NCBI GenBank assembly: GCA_013360685.1
Contig: JABWBD010000022.1
Span: 1 to 37,790, forward strand
From: Pirellulales bacterium
GTDB lineage: Bacteria > Planctomycetota > Planctomycetia > Pirellulales > Thermoguttaceae
DNA: 37,790 nucleotides
Direction of reading: 5' to 3'
How positions within the stretch are numbered: position 1 is the first letter of the stretch; every line of letters begins with the position of its first letter. This document shows, one piece after another, positions 8,606 to 17,143 of the stretch. The translations under genes were made by a program, and so were the position numbers. The notes beneath the pieces are model-generated. The model was not told where the DNA came from, did not search any database, and was given only the letters and a program-made list of their open reading frames with translations.

Positions 8606-8950
8606 TCACGAAAACCGCGACATCGACGTTAAGCACGGTTCGCCGCTCTTTGCCGGCTCACCGGGCAAATGGCGCAGATGAGCTGGCAACCGTTCTCCAT
8701 ACATGTCGAGCCCATCGGGCACGAGGACGGCGTCATGATTACGCTCGGTCCCGATGTTGCAGTGGCTGACCAACCGGTTGCCGGCGATGAGAGCATCGCG
8801 ATTTCCGGGGGCTGGAAGGGGGGAAACAGCCAGTCTGTATTGAGCCCCATCACGAGCCAGCATGCCCCCTCCCCCGGCGATGATTGGAGAATCGGCGCTG
8901 CATGGGCGGCCGGTCTCGGGATCAACAGTGCTCGAGCCGGTCGTCCCGTG
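8606..8950 (-). other. Unassigned coding-like open frame, possible gene remnant
   Basis: Between stop codons at 8951-8953 and 8606-8608 the minus strand reads a coherent, protein-like sequence ('VDPETGRPCSADSPIIAGGG', 'AQYRLAVSPLPAPGNRDALI', 'DAVLVPDGLDMYGERLPAHL') with G/C-biased third positions. There is no start codon with a ribosome binding site near its beginning, and upstream the sense appears to jump to another frame. I do not recognise the family. It may be the truncated end of an old gene, or chance. The rest of 8580-9090 holds nothing else I can support. Confidence 0.25.
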
Positions 8951-9090
8951 TCACGTAGTACCAGCGCGGCCGCATAGTCCGCTTGGAGCGCCAAAGAAGC
9001 AAGACCCTTTGGTGCGGGCGGTTGGTGGGTCATTCGTTCGGTTCACGAAGAAAGCGGACGACGGGCACTGAAGTCGGTCGGAAAAGGCGA

Positions 9091-10074
9091 TCACACTCGG
9101 GGCGTGCCGTTTGCGAAAGCCCCAGGCTCGATTACCCCGTTGCCTTCCTGGTAGAGCGGGGTGGAAAGGTACCGTTCGCCGAAGCTGGCGGCGACCGTGA
9201 CGATCACCTTGCCACGGCACTCCGGTCGGCCGGCTACGCGCGCCGCTGCGGCGACATTCGCGCCGGTGCTGATTCCGCCAAGGATCCCTTCCTCAGCCGC
9301 CAGTCTCCGGGCCCAGGCAAACGCTTCTTCATTGGTGACCGTTTCCACACCGTTGAGCAGACTGGTATCCAGGTTTTTGGGTATGAATCCGGCGCCAATT
9401 CCCTGGATTCTGTGCGGCCCGGGTTTTCCGCCGGAAATGACCGGCGAGTCGGCGGGCTCCACGGCGATCGCCTGGAATTTCGGATTTCGCGGACGGATGT
9501 AGCGGGTCACGCCGGTGATCGTGCCGCCCGTGCCTACTCCCGCGACGATGATGTCGGCGCGTCCGCCGGTATCTTCCCAGATTTCTCGTCCGGTGGTTTG
9601 CTCGTGGACGGAGGGATTGGCCGGGTTGTCGAATTGTTGAGGCATCCAGCTATCCGGCGTCTCGGCGAGCAGATCCTGGGCCTTGGCAATCGCTCCTTTC
9701 ATTCCGTCCTTGGCCGGTGTGAGCACCAGGTTGGCTCCCAGGGCTTGGAGCATGCCTCGGCGTTCGACGCTCATCGACTCGGGCATGGTGAGCGTCAGGC
9801 GGTATCCCTTGGCGGCGGCAACGAACGCCAGCGCAATGCCGGTGTTGCCGCTGGTCGGTTCGATAATGTGCGTGTCGGGTCCAATAATACCATCTCGTTC
9901 GGCGGCCTCGATCATCGCGCGGCCGATCCGGTCCTTGACGCTCGAGAAGGGGTTGAAGAACTCGAGTTTCACAAGCACGCTGGCGTGGTCTATCGGGATC
10001 ACCCGGCCGAGCTTGACCAGCGGCGTATCGAAGGTGGTCTGAACGATGTCCCCATAGACCTGTTTTCGCGGCAT
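9091..10074 (-). CDS. cysK: Cysteine synthase (O-acetylserine sulfhydrylase), distal copy
   Basis: 327 residues from ATG 10074, preceded by AAAGGA. It is a fold-type II PLP enzyme making cysteine from O-acetylserine and sulfide. The PLP lysine is K47 in '[11 protein letters not shown]'; the phosphate/substrate loops '[13 protein letters not shown]' and '[11 protein letters not shown]' are intact, as is the '[11 protein letters not shown]' segment. Length fits CysK/CysM (~310-325). It is the last gene of the minus-strand sulfate operon, after the YezD-like gene. A close paralogue is the first gene of the same operon (14480-15442); they differ mainly in loop residues and in the C-terminal tail. 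Confidence 0.95.
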   Translation of the reverse strand: MPRKQVYGDIVQTTFDTPLVKLGRVIPIDHASVLVKLEFFNPFSSVKDRIGRAMIEAAERDGIIGPDTHIIEPTSGNTGIALAFVAAAKGYRLTLTMPESMSVERRGMLQALGANLVLTPAKDGMKGAIAKAQDLLAETPDSWMPQQFDNPANPSVHEQTTGREIWEDTGGRADIIVAGVGTGGTITGVTRYIRPRNPKFQAIAVEPADSPVISGGKPGPHRIQGIGAGFIPKNLDTSLLNGVETVTNEEAFAWARRLAAEEGILGGISTGANVAAAARVAGRPECRGKVIVTVAASFGERYLSTPLYQEGNGVIEPGAFANGTPRV

Positions 10075-10168
10075 GGTTTTCCTTTCGATCATCATGGTCT
10101 TGAAAACGACATAAGCTTCCAATGCTCTGCCCCGCGTGCGGCAAGACGGTCCTTGCGCTGCGCGTTTG

Positions 10169-10357
10169 CTACGCGCGCCGGAGCCGATGCTTTTCTGTGC
10201 GGTCAACCTGCACCACCACCCTATCCTGCACCGTAATCACGACGGAGCCGAACTGGAGTCCGCGCAGCAACTCGCGAAGCAGCGGCAGCCAGGGCTCGTC
10301 ACGGCCTTGCTCGACGACTTGGGGCCGCGCCCCGTTTGGCGATGCGGATTCGGACAT
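10169..10357 (-). CDS. YezD-like small protein (DUF2292)
   Basis: 62 residues, ATG 10357 with AGGAG eight bases upstream. The core '[20 protein letters not shown]' followed by '[13 protein letters not shown]' is the signature of the DUF2292/YezD family: a helix, then a small beta hairpin with a conserved FGSV-I-VQD and a basic T-E-K end. Members are often found among sulfate-assimilation and cysteine genes; here it lies between cysA (ends 10393) and the distal cysK (starts 10074), co-directional with both. Molecular function is unknown; the context supports a role in sulfur metabolism or its regulation. Confidence 0.85.
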   Translation of the reverse strand: MSESASPNGARPQVVEQGRDEPWLPLLRELLRGLQFGSVVITVQDRVVVQVDRTEKHRLRRA

Positions 10358-10392
10358 ACCCGTGCTCCTGTGCTATCCGGCCTTCCGGTTGC

Positions 10393-11469
10393 TCAGATCG
10401 AATAATCGGCAACGAACACGCGCAAGTCGCGTGGGCTGACGAAGACGTCGTTGCCGACGGCCACCGGCTCCTCGCGAAACCGCTCGTGCGACATTTCCAG
10501 TTGCACCTCCTGGCCGCTCTCGCTGGCAAGCTCGATCTTCACCAGGGGGCCGGCCGATTGAATCCGGACGACGCGTGCGCGGAGCGACGGCGCCCCGTTG
10601 GGCTTCGTATGAAGTTCCAGTTCGTGCGGACGGACAAAGAGCTTCGCCGATTCGCCGTCGATCTCCAAGCCGTCGGGCGAGTCGAGCACCATCGAGCCGA
10701 AAACCGCCTTGCCCGCCTCGATGCGGCCATGGAAAAGATTCACGCTCCCCAGGAAGTCCATAACGAAGGCATTGGCCGGACGATGGAAGAGGTCTTCAGG
10801 AGTGCCCACCTGTTCGATCCGTCCCTGGTTCATCACCACGACCTGGTCGGCCAACTCCAATGCCTCTTCCTGGTCATGGGTGACAAAGACACTGGTCACG
10901 TGGATCTCGTCGTGCAACCGTCGCAACCAGCGGCGCAGGCCCTGGCGAACCTTGGCATCCAAAGCCCCAAAGGGCTCGTCCAGCAGCAGCACCTTGGGCT
11001 CGATGGCCAACGCGCGGGCGAGCGCCACGCGCTGGCGCTGCCCCCCGGACAGTTGCGCCGGATAACGGTTCTCCAACCCTTCCAGTTGAATGAGCCGGAG
11101 CAGTTCGCGGACCTTGTCGCGGATGGCCGACCGAGATGGCCGATCCTTGCTCCGGCGCACGCGCAGTCCGAACGCGATGTTCTCCATCACGGTCAAGTGG
11201 CGAAACAGGGCGTAGTGCTGGAAGACGAATCCCACTTGGCGGTCGCCGACGCATTGGCCGGCCACGTTGCGATCTTGGAAGAGGATCTCGCTTTGCGGCC
11301 GTAGATCGAACGACTCCAGGCCGGCGATAATCCGCAAGAGAGTCGTCTTGCCCGACCCCGAGGGGCCCAGGAGGGCCACCAATTCGCCATCCGGGATCTT
11401 CAGGCTCACGTCGCGCAGGGCAGTGAAGCTGCCGAACGTCTTGGTAATGCTTCGCAGCTCGATGCTCAC
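10393..11469 (-). CDS. cysA: Sulfate/thiosulfate ABC transporter ATP-binding protein
   Basis: 358 residues, GTG start at 11469 with a strong GAGGAGGT upstream. The nucleotide-binding domain has Walker A GPSGSGKT (35-42), signature [15 protein letters not shown], Walker [13 protein letters not shown] and the switch histidine in '[11 protein letters not shown]'. The C-terminal ~120 residues form the regulatory/TOBE-like domain of CysA. It drives sulfate import through CysT and CysW. The start is three bases after the cysW stop, so translation is probably coupled. Confidence 0.95.
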   Translation of the reverse strand: MSIELRSITKTFGSFTALRDVSLKIPDGELVALLGPSGSGKTTLLRIIAGLESFDLRPQSEILFQDRNVAGQCVGDRQVGFVFQHYALFRHLTVMENIAFGLRVRRSKDRPSRSAIRDKVRELLRLIQLEGLENRYPAQLSGGQRQRVALARALAIEPKVLLLDEPFGALDAKVRQGLRRWLRRLHDEIHVTSVFVTHDQEEALELADQVVVMNQGRIEQVGTPEDLFHRPANAFVMDFLGSVNLFHGRIEAGKAVFGSMVLDSPDGLEIDGESAKLFVRPHELELHTKPNGAPSLRARVVRIQSAGPLVKIELASESGQEVQLEMSHERFREEPVAVGNDVFVSPRDLRVFVADYSI

Positions 11470-11472
11470 GAT

Positions 11473-12381
11473 TCAGACCTCCTCTGCCGTCGTCGGCTCA
11501 AGTAGTTCCACGGATTGCCGGCTTTTCCACTCCACGAACGTCTTGGCCACCAGCGTCACCATCGCCAGGATCGCCAGCAGCGAGGCAACGGCAAAAGCGG
11601 CCACGAAGTTGTACTCGTTGTAAAGGATCTCGACATGCAGGGGCATCGTATTGGTCTTGCCGCGGATATGGCCGGAGACGACCGAGACGGCGCCGAACTC
11701 GCCCATGGCGCGGGCGTTGCAGAGGATAACTCCGTAAAGCAGCGCCCATTTGACGTTGGGTAGCGTCACGCGCCAGAACGTCTGCCAGGCTCCTGCCCCC
11801 AGCACCAGAGCCGCTTCCTCTTCCTCGTTTCCCTGCTCCTGCATCAAGGGAATCAGTTCTCTCGCAACGAACGGGAACGTAACGAAGATCGTGGCCAGCA
11901 CGATCCCGGGCACCGCGAAGATGACATTGACGTCGTGGCTGGAGAGCCAGGGCCCCAGCCAGCCCTGCTGCCCGAAAAGCAACACGTAGATGAGGCCGGA
12001 GATTACGGGCGAGACGGCAAACGGCAGGTCGATGAGCGTGGTGAGGAGGTTCTTCCCGAGAAAGTTGAACTTGGCAATCGCCCAGGCGGCGGCCAGGCCG
12101 AAGACCAGATTGGCCGGGACGGCGATTGCCGCCACGAGCAGGGTCAGACGGATGGCCGCCAGCGCCGCAGGATCCTGAAAGCTTTCCAGGTAGGCGCCGA
12201 TCCCTTTGCGAAGGGCCTCGGTAAAGACCGCCGCCAGCGGCACGGCCAGGAACAAGCCGAGATACCCGAGGGTCACGCTGACGAATGTCCACTTGATCCA
12301 GGGGATCTCGGCGCGAATACCATGACCTTCTCTGGAGGCATTCCACGGGGTGTGCTGTTGAAGCGTTGCTCCGGCGGCCAT
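11473..12381 (-). CDS. cysW: Sulfate ABC transporter permease CysW
   Basis: 302 residues. About six transmembrane helices, with a ~28-residue cytoplasmic N-terminal extension before the first ('VTLGYLGLFLAVPLAAVFTE'). The EAA loop that docks on CysA is at 'EEEEAALVLGAGAWQTFWRV'. 'GEFGAVSVVSGHIRGKTNTM' is characteristic of CysW. ATG 12381 is served by GGAGG located in the end of cysT, six bases upstream of the gene boundary. It forms the membrane channel with CysT. Confidence 0.95.
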   Translation of the reverse strand: MAAGATLQQHTPWNASREGHGIRAEIPWIKWTFVSVTLGYLGLFLAVPLAAVFTEALRKGIGAYLESFQDPAALAAIRLTLLVAAIAVPANLVFGLAAAWAIAKFNFLGKNLLTTLIDLPFAVSPVISGLIYVLLFGQQGWLGPWLSSHDVNVIFAVPGIVLATIFVTFPFVARELIPLMQEQGNEEEEAALVLGAGAWQTFWRVTLPNVKWALLYGVILCNARAMGEFGAVSVVSGHIRGKTNTMPLHVEILYNEYNFVAAFAVASLLAILAMVTLVAKTFVEWKSRQSVELLEPTTAEEV

Positions 12382-12387
12382 CTGGAT

Positions 12388-13230
12388 CTACCCTCCGATA
12401 CGATAGCGGTAGCCGCTCCACCACTGGATGAGATTGATGGCCAGCAGGATCGCGAACGACGCTATTAGTGTGACGACTGCGATGGCCGTGGCTCCCGCAT
12501 AGTCGTACTGTTCCAACTTAACGATGATCAAAAGGGGCGTGATTTCCGTCTTCATCGGCATGTTGCCGGCGATAAACACCACCGAACCGTATTCGCCAAG
12601 GGCTCGGGCAAACGCCAGGGCGAAGCCGGTCAGCAAGGCTGGAAAAACCGTGGGCAGGATTATGCGGCGGAAAGTCTCAAAGCGGCTGGCACCGAGGCTG
12701 GCGGCCGCCTCCTCCACCTCCACGTCGAGGTCCTCGAGGGCCGGCTGGAGCGTTCGGACCACGAACGGCAAGCCGATGAACGTCAGGGCGATTGCCACAC
12801 CCAGAGGAGAAAATGCCGCCTGGATCCCCAGCGGCTCCAGCCAACGGCCAATCCAGCCGTTTTCGGCATAGAGGGCCGTCAGCGCAATGCCGGAGACGGC
12901 CGTCGGCAACGCGAAAGGCAGGTCGACGACGGCGTCGACGAGCCGCTTGCCGGGAAAGTGGTGGCGAACGAGAGTCCAGGCAACGACGAAACCGAACGCG
13001 GCGTTGGTCGCCGCAGCCGCCAGCGATGCGCCGAACGTGAGCCGATAGGAGGCCACCACGCGCGGATCGCTCACGGTATCCCAGATCCGCCCCCAGGTCA
13101 TCGTCGCCGTCTTGAAGAACAATGCCGAAAGTGGGATGAGCACGATCAGACTCAGGTACAACAGGGTGTACCCGAGCGCCAGGCCAAAGCCCGGCAGCAC
13201 GCTCCGCTGCTTGAATTTCCAGTGGGACAT
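12388..13230 (-). CDS. cysT: Sulfate ABC transporter permease CysT (CysU)
   Basis: 280 residues, six predicted membrane helices, EAA loop 'EEAAASLGASRFETFRRI', and the CysT-typical 'GEYGSVVFIAGNMPMKTEI'. It is the partner of CysW in the sulfate channel. It starts 126 bases after the sbp stop; that gap contains a strong hairpin (13245-13301) directly before the cysT ribosome-binding region, which would allow sbp to be expressed more than the membrane genes. Confidence 0.95.
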   Translation of the reverse strand: MSHWKFKQRSVLPGFGLALGYTLLYLSLIVLIPLSALFFKTATMTWGRIWDTVSDPRVVASYRLTFGASLAAAATNAAFGFVVAWTLVRHHFPGKRLVDAVVDLPFALPTAVSGIALTALYAENGWIGRWLEPLGIQAAFSPLGVAIALTFIGLPFVVRTLQPALEDLDVEVEEAAASLGASRFETFRRIILPTVFPALLTGFALAFARALGEYGSVVFIAGNMPMKTEITPLLIIVKLEQYDYAGATAIAVVTLIASFAILLAINLIQWWSGYRYRIGG

Positions 13231-13244
13231 GACAAATCCTGCTT

Positions 13245-13301
13245 GCCGCAGACCGGCTCCCGCGTTTGGCCCGGGGGAGGCGGCCGGAGCCAGTCTGCGG
13301 C
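13245..13301 (-). promoter_or_regulatory. Intercistronic hairpin between sbp and cysT
   Basis: GCCGCAGAC (13245-13253) pairs perfectly with GTCTGCGGC (13293-13301), and inside it GGCTCC (13255-13260) with GGAGCC (13286-13291), separated by one mismatch. There is no T-run, so it is better read as an RNA-stabilising or partial-termination element protecting the sbp 3' end than as a full terminator. Confidence 0.6.
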
Positions 13302-13356
13302 GAAAGGGACCAAGGGAGTTCTCGCGGTGCTGCTGCGAAGTCCTCGCTCTGCGCTG

Positions 13357-14424
13357 CTACTTGGGTTGATAAATCTGGTCGAAGAGACCGCCGTCGGCGA
13401 AGTGGGTCTGCTGCGCCTTCTTCCAGCCGCCGAAGACGTCGTCGATCGTAAACAACGCGACGTCGACGAATTGCCCCCGGTATCGTTTGGCCACCTCCGG
13501 GTGGCGCGGCCGGTAGTAGTGTTTGGCCACCAATTCCTGGCCCTGCTTCGTGTACAGGAACCTCAGATAAGCCTCCGCGACGGAGCGCGTGCCGTGCTTG
13601 TCGACCACCTTGTCGACCACGGCAACCGGCGGTTCGGCCAGGATGCTGATCGAAGGCGTGATGATCTCGAACTTGCCCGGACCGAGTTCTTTGATGGCCA
13701 GGTAAGCCTCGTTTTCCCAGGAGATGAACACGTCGCCGATGCCACGCTGGACGAAAGTCGTCGTGGACCCTCGGGCGCCGGAGTCGAGGACCGGCACGTT
13801 CTTGAAAAGGGCCGTGACGAACTGCCGTGCCTTGGCGTTGGCTTTGGCCACCTCGGCAGCCGCCTTCGGATCGTGCACTCTCGCCAGATCGCCCAATTCC
13901 TTTTTAAGCACATAGCCCCAGGCAGCCAGATAGTTCCACCGCGCACCGCCTGAGGTCTTGGGATTGGGTGTAATCACTGAGATTCCGGGGCGCGCGAGAT
14001 CGTTCCAGTCCTTAACCCCCTTGGGATTGCCCTTGCGCACCAGGAAAACGATCGTCGAGGTGTACGGGGCGCTGTTGTCCGGGAGCCGTTTTTGCCAATC
14101 AGCCGGCAGCAAGTCGGCCTTCTCGGCAATGGCGTCGATGTCGTAGGCCAAAGCCAATGTTACGACGTCGGCCTCCAAGCCGTCGATCACCGCTCGCGCC
14201 TGCTTGCCCGCGCCGCCGTGCGACTGTTGGATGGTAACGGTGTCGCCGGTGCGGGCTTGCCAGTATTGGCTGAAGGCCGCGTTGAACTCCTTGTAGAGTT
14301 CACGGGTTGGGTCGTAGGACACGTTCAAGAGTTCGATGTCCTTCGCTGTGGCGAGGGAAGGCAGCAAGAATCCAAAGGTCATGGCAGCCAAGGCAACACT
14401 CGACAGCAATCTTCGTAATGACAT
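13357..14424 (-). CDS. sbp: Periplasmic sulfate-binding protein
   Basis: 355 residues. The start is ATG 14424, because GAGGAGAT lies eight bases before it; the open frame's earlier ATG (14439) contains that ribosome-binding site. A Sec signal peptide ends at 'LLPSLATA', followed by mature '[20 protein letters not shown]', the standard opening of Sbp/CysP. '[20 protein letters not shown]' contains sulfate-contacting residues, and '[20 protein letters not shown]' and '[11 protein letters not shown]' are also family hallmarks. It captures sulfate (possibly thiosulfate) and delivers it to CysTW. It is the second gene of the operon, 55 bases after the first cysK. Confidence 0.96.
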   Translation of the reverse strand: MSLRRLLSSVALAAMTFGFLLPSLATAKDIELLNVSYDPTRELYKEFNAAFSQYWQARTGDTVTIQQSHGGAGKQARAVIDGLEADVVTLALAYDIDAIAEKADLLPADWQKRLPDNSAPYTSTIVFLVRKGNPKGVKDWNDLARPGISVITPNPKTSGGARWNYLAAWGYVLKKELGDLARVHDPKAAAEVAKANAKARQFVTALFKNVPVLDSGARGSTTTFVQRGIGDVFISWENEAYLAIKELGPGKFEIITPSISILAEPPVAVVDKVVDKHGTRSVAEAYLRFLYTKQGQELVAKHYYRPRHPEVAKRYRGQFVDVALFTIDDVFGGWKKAQQTHFADGGLFDQIYQPK

Positions 14425-14479
14425 GGCGGATCTCCTCATTGTTGAAATCGGTTCTGGAGTCTTGGTTCGGTACCATTAC

Positions 14480-15442
14480 TTACACGCGTACATCGGCGAC
14501 CTCCTTCCCGTTCGGACGGAACAGCGAGGTGGAGAGGTAGCGCTCGCCGCAACTGGCGGCGATGGTCACGATGAGTCTGCCGCGATTTTCGCGCCTTGCG
14601 GCCACGCGCGCGGCCACTGCCGCGTTGGCTCCGCTGCTGATCCCGCCCAAAATGCCCTCTTCCCTGGCCAGGCGGCGGGCCCAGTGAAAAGCTTCGTCGT
14701 TGGTAACCGTCTCGACACCGTTGAGAAGCGACACGTCGAGGTTCTTGGGAACGAAGCCCGCACCGATCCCCTGGATCTTGTGCAGGCCGGGTTTGCCGCC
14801 GGAGATCACCGGCGAATCGACAGGCTCCACGGCGATTGCCTGCAACTGGGGGTTGTGCTTGCGGAGGAACCGCGTTGCGCCCGTAATGGTGCCCCCTGTG
14901 CCGACGCCGGCCACAAGGATGTCGACTCTGCCGCCGGTATCCGCCCAGATCTCTGGGCCGGTGCTGGTCTCGTGAATGGCAGGGTTGGTGGGATTCTCGA
15001 ACTGCTGGGGAACCCAACTGTCCGGCGTGGCCGCGGCAAGCTCGTGTGCCCTGGCCACTGCCCCGCGCATCCCGTCCTTGGCCGGCGTGAGCACGAGGTC
15101 AGCCCCCAATGCCTCCAGCAACGCCCGTCGCTCCAGGCTCATCGACTCGGGCATGACGAGCGTCAGCCGGTAGCCTTTGGCCGCAGCCACAAACGCCAGC
15201 GCAGTGCCCGTATTGCCGCTGGTCGGTTCAATGATGTGGGTGTCCTTGTGGAGGATACGGGCGTGTTCGGCCGCTTCGATCATCGCGCGCCCTATGCGGT
15301 CCTTGACGCTGGCCAACGGACTGAGAAACTCCACCTTCACCATCACCGCAGCGTGGCCCGGTGGAATGATCCGGTGGAGCTTTACGAGCGGCGTGTTGAA
15401 GGTCGTCTGAACGATATCGCCGTACCAAGTGGCGCGGAGCAT
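14480..15442 (-). CDS. cysK: Cysteine synthase, first gene of the sulfate operon
   Basis: 320 residues, ATG 15442 with an AGGAGGGC ribosome-binding site. PLP lysine K47 in '[12 protein letters not shown]', '[13 protein letters not shown]', '[11 protein letters not shown]' and 'GISSGANAAVAAR' are all present. It closely resembles the distal cysK (9091-10074), so the pair arose by duplication or one was acquired from a relative. As leader gene it directly follows the sigma-54-type promoter (15673-15688) and a 13-bp leader hairpin (15490-15533). Confidence 0.95.
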   Translation of the reverse strand: MLRATWYGDIVQTTFNTPLVKLHRIIPPGHAAVMVKVEFLSPLASVKDRIGRAMIEAAEHARILHKDTHIIEPTSGNTGTALAFVAAAKGYRLTLVMPESMSLERRALLEALGADLVLTPAKDGMRGAVARAHELAAATPDSWVPQQFENPTNPAIHETSTGPEIWADTGGRVDILVAGVGTGGTITGATRFLRKHNPQLQAIAVEPVDSPVISGGKPGLHKIQGIGAGFVPKNLDVSLLNGVETVTNDEAFHWARRLAREEGILGGISSGANAAVAARVAARRENRGRLIVTIAASCGERYLSTSLFRPNGKEVADVRV

Positions 15443-15489
15443 CCTTATGCCCTCCTATCTTCTCGATCCCGCCACGGCGAGATTCACGC

Positions 15490-15533
15490 GCCGGGCGTCG
15501 GGCAGCGATTGGGAAGCTGACCCGACGCCCGGC
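15490..15533 (-). promoter_or_regulatory. 13-bp leader hairpin of the sulfate/cysteine operon
   Basis: GCCGGGCGTCGGG (15490-15502) and CCCGACGCCCGGC (15521-15533) are perfectly complementary around an 18-base loop. It lies ~50 bases before the first cysK start and downstream of the putative transcription start (~15662). No T-run follows on the minus strand, and I see no SAM-riboswitch core. It may be a translational or protein-binding regulator, or a dispersed palindrome. Confidence 0.6.
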
Positions 15534-15672
15534 CGTTCGGCCCGTACCTGTAAGGGTGTTGTGGCACTGGAATGACTCAAAACCGGTAGGAGCGGCTCGG
15601 ACTGCGTGCGAGCCGGCTTTCGCGGTTTCCCTACGTTCTGCAATGGATCGTTCTTCGTTGCGACTGATGGAA

Positions 15673-15688
15673 AGCAAGTCCTGTGCCA
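15673..15688 (-). promoter_or_regulatory. Sigma-54 promoter of the sulfate/cysteine operon
   Basis: On the minus strand the site reads TGGCACAGGACTTGCT: complete TGGCAC (-24) and TTGCT (-12) elements with correct spacing. The predicted start is ~15662, giving a ~220-base leader before cysK. A gene for a sigma-54 activator lies at the other end of the operon. Confidence 0.75.
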
Positions 15689-15704
15689 ACATGGTTTGTC
15701 TTAT

Positions 15705-15729
15705 TCATCGCCTGATATGAGATCGATGA
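15705..15729. promoter_or_regulatory. Inverted repeat upstream of the sulfate operon promoter
   Basis: TCATCG (15705-15710) and CGATGA (15724-15729) form a perfect dyad with a 13-base spacer, ~17 bases upstream of the -24 element. It could be an activator site, although enhancers usually lie further away. The remaining stretch to 16096 shows no gene I can support. Confidence 0.3.
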
Positions 15730-16096
15730 CGGGCAGTCCAGGTTCAGGGGTTGGCAACACCGAGGATCGCCTGCCGTGTGCGTGGCTGAGAAATCGATAA
15801 CGTCCTGTCCCGCTTCGTGTTTGCAGCTACCGCTGGTCTGCGAGGGTATCTTGGAACCGCGCGCCATGGGAGGCCGTTGCCAGTGGGACGGGGACTTCAC
15901 TTTCCAGCATTCTCTTGTCGTGCGACTCGTCGAGCCGCGTTGGCTCTTTGCGGAAACGTGCAAGGAGCATGGGATTCCATGATCCGCCAAGGCTGCCCGG
16001 GAAATGTGCTGGCATTGTCTATGGTCCGAGTCGTGATTTGCGGGACGCGCAAGTGCCGGCGTGTCATTGCTTTGCTTCTCGCCGCTTGGCGAAGCA

Positions 16097-16492
16097 TTAG
16101 GCCAGCTCGGGAGCGAAGTTGAAACGCGCCGGTCTGGCCGGCAGGTCGCGTGGCGGTGCTACCTCAATCGCGTCCACCAGACGGAGCACGCCGGCAACGC
16201 GTTGGGCGCTGTTCAGGCCAAGTTGCTTGTCGTGCCACGAGTGCACGCGGCCGCGCAGTGTAACGACGCCACCGGAGTCAGTGCAACCGTTGTGCCATGT
16301 GCCAAGAGCGAAAGATGCTCGCGAAAACCAGGTGTTGCCGTGCGCCGGTTCGCGCAAATCCGCTGGAAACGGCCGTGGTGATTGACGGCCCGTGATCGGC
16401 AGGAGGTTGACCAGTTGCACGTCAATCCTGCGGGGCCGCTGCGACGACTGGATTGGGATGGAAGTGTGATGCCACCGGCAGGTGCCTGACAA
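16097..16492 (-). CDS. BON-domain protein
   Basis: 131 residues. The C-terminal half reads 'DSGGVVTLRGRVHSWHDKQL', then 'AQRVAGVLRLVDAIEV': the BON domain pattern (G-V-V-x-L-x-G-x-V, helix, V-x-G-V-x-x-V-x-x-I-x-V). BON domains bind phospholipid or act in envelope/osmotic-stress proteins. The N-terminal half is poorly conserved-looking and has no clear signal peptide, so the gene may be partly decayed, or the domain may start around residue 60. It follows the 78-residue gene by 20 bases on the same strand. The usual helix before the first strand is not clear. Confidence 0.55.
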   Translation of the reverse strand: MSGTCRWHHTSIPIQSSQRPRRIDVQLVNLLPITGRQSPRPFPADLREPAHGNTWFSRASFALGTWHNGCTDSGGVVTLRGRVHSWHDKQLGLNSAQRVAGVLRLVDAIEVAPPRDLPARPARFNFAPELA

Positions 16493-16512
16493 CGCTCGTC
16501 AGCGCGGACGTG

Positions 16513-16749
16513 TCAGTTCCAAAGTCGCCGATCGCTGCCGAAAAGAAGGCTGCGACGCCATCGCGAGAGCCGGACGGATGCTTCGGCCTGCTCGTAGGCC
16601 AGGCGATAGATGTCCTGGACGAATTGCGCCGCCGGCAACGGTACCGGATGCACGGGTGCTGGGATCATCGCGAAGCCGGAGAGAGGCGGCACGCCGCTGG
16701 TCACCATGGTGGAGAACCGGCTCGGGCGGCTAAAGCGGTTACGGCTCAT
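16513..16749 (-). CDS. Small planctomycete-type protein of unknown function
   Basis: 78 residues from ATG 16749 with GGGAG upstream. The proline-rich middle ('PAPVHPVPLPAAQFVQ') leads to 'DIYRLAYEQAEASVRLSRWR'. I recall short planctomycete hypothetical proteins with this 'xxYxLAxEQAxAxVxPS' end. No domain or enzymatic motif is visible and no signal peptide is predicted. It probably forms a two-gene unit with the BON gene downstream. Confidence 0.5.
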   Translation of the reverse strand: MSRNRFSRPSRFSTMVTSGVPPLSGFAMIPAPVHPVPLPAAQFVQDIYRLAYEQAEASVRLSRWRRSLLFGSDRRLWN

Positions 16750-17097
16750 GCTCGTGCTCCCTCGATCGGAGGCCGTGCCGAGAAGAGCAACAAGGTCTTC
16801 GGCGCGGCAAGTGTCGTGCGTGATTCGGTCTGCTAGCATTGATAGCATTCGGCATGCCGACAGCCGAATGAGAAGACAGCTCTGTCAAGGCCGCAAGGCT
16901 TCACCTCTCTGCCAAACCTGTCTAACGGGCAAGGAGGCGATGAAGAATGTCCCCCTGGCGTCTTCCGCGGAGGTTTCTCTTCCGTTGCGGGCCCTCAAAG
17001 TTCCTTGACCGGGCACGGGCAACCGTGATCAGCCACAGGATGAACACCGCGGTTGGCGGCGCTAGGATATCTCGCCGCATCGGGCTGCTTCGCGGAC

Positions 17098-17126
17098 TTG
17101 TCATCTTTTCGGAAAACGAATATACT
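17098..17126 (+). promoter_or_regulatory. Sigma-70-type promoter of the cysteine-rich gene
   Basis: TTGTCA (17098-17103) and TATACT (17121-17126), each one base from consensus, are separated by exactly 17 bases. Transcription would start near 17133, leaving a ~155-base leader before ATG 17289. Confidence 0.55.
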
Positions 17127-17143
17127 GATCCAAGCTTCCATGT

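Noticed and set aside
8983..15520. Several 300-420 codon plus-strand frames across the sulfate operon.
   Set aside because: All are exact shadows of cysK, cysA, sbp and cysK on the minus strand, which carry complete catalytic motifs.
15443..15660. Possible SAM or other known riboswitch before cysK.
   Set aside because: None of the conserved SAM-I core strings could be found. Only the 13-bp hairpin is present.
16282..16297. A third exact TGGCAC-N5-TTGC match on the minus strand (TGGCACAACGGTTGCA).
   Set aside because: It lies inside the BON gene, where it simply encodes Trp-His-Asn-Gly-Cys, and the next co-directional gene start is 840 bases away. It shows that exact matches can occur by chance in coding sequence.
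16806..16821. Sigma-54-like site (minus) ~60 bases before the 78-residue gene.
   Set aside because: One of the two essential G residues of the -24 element is missing.
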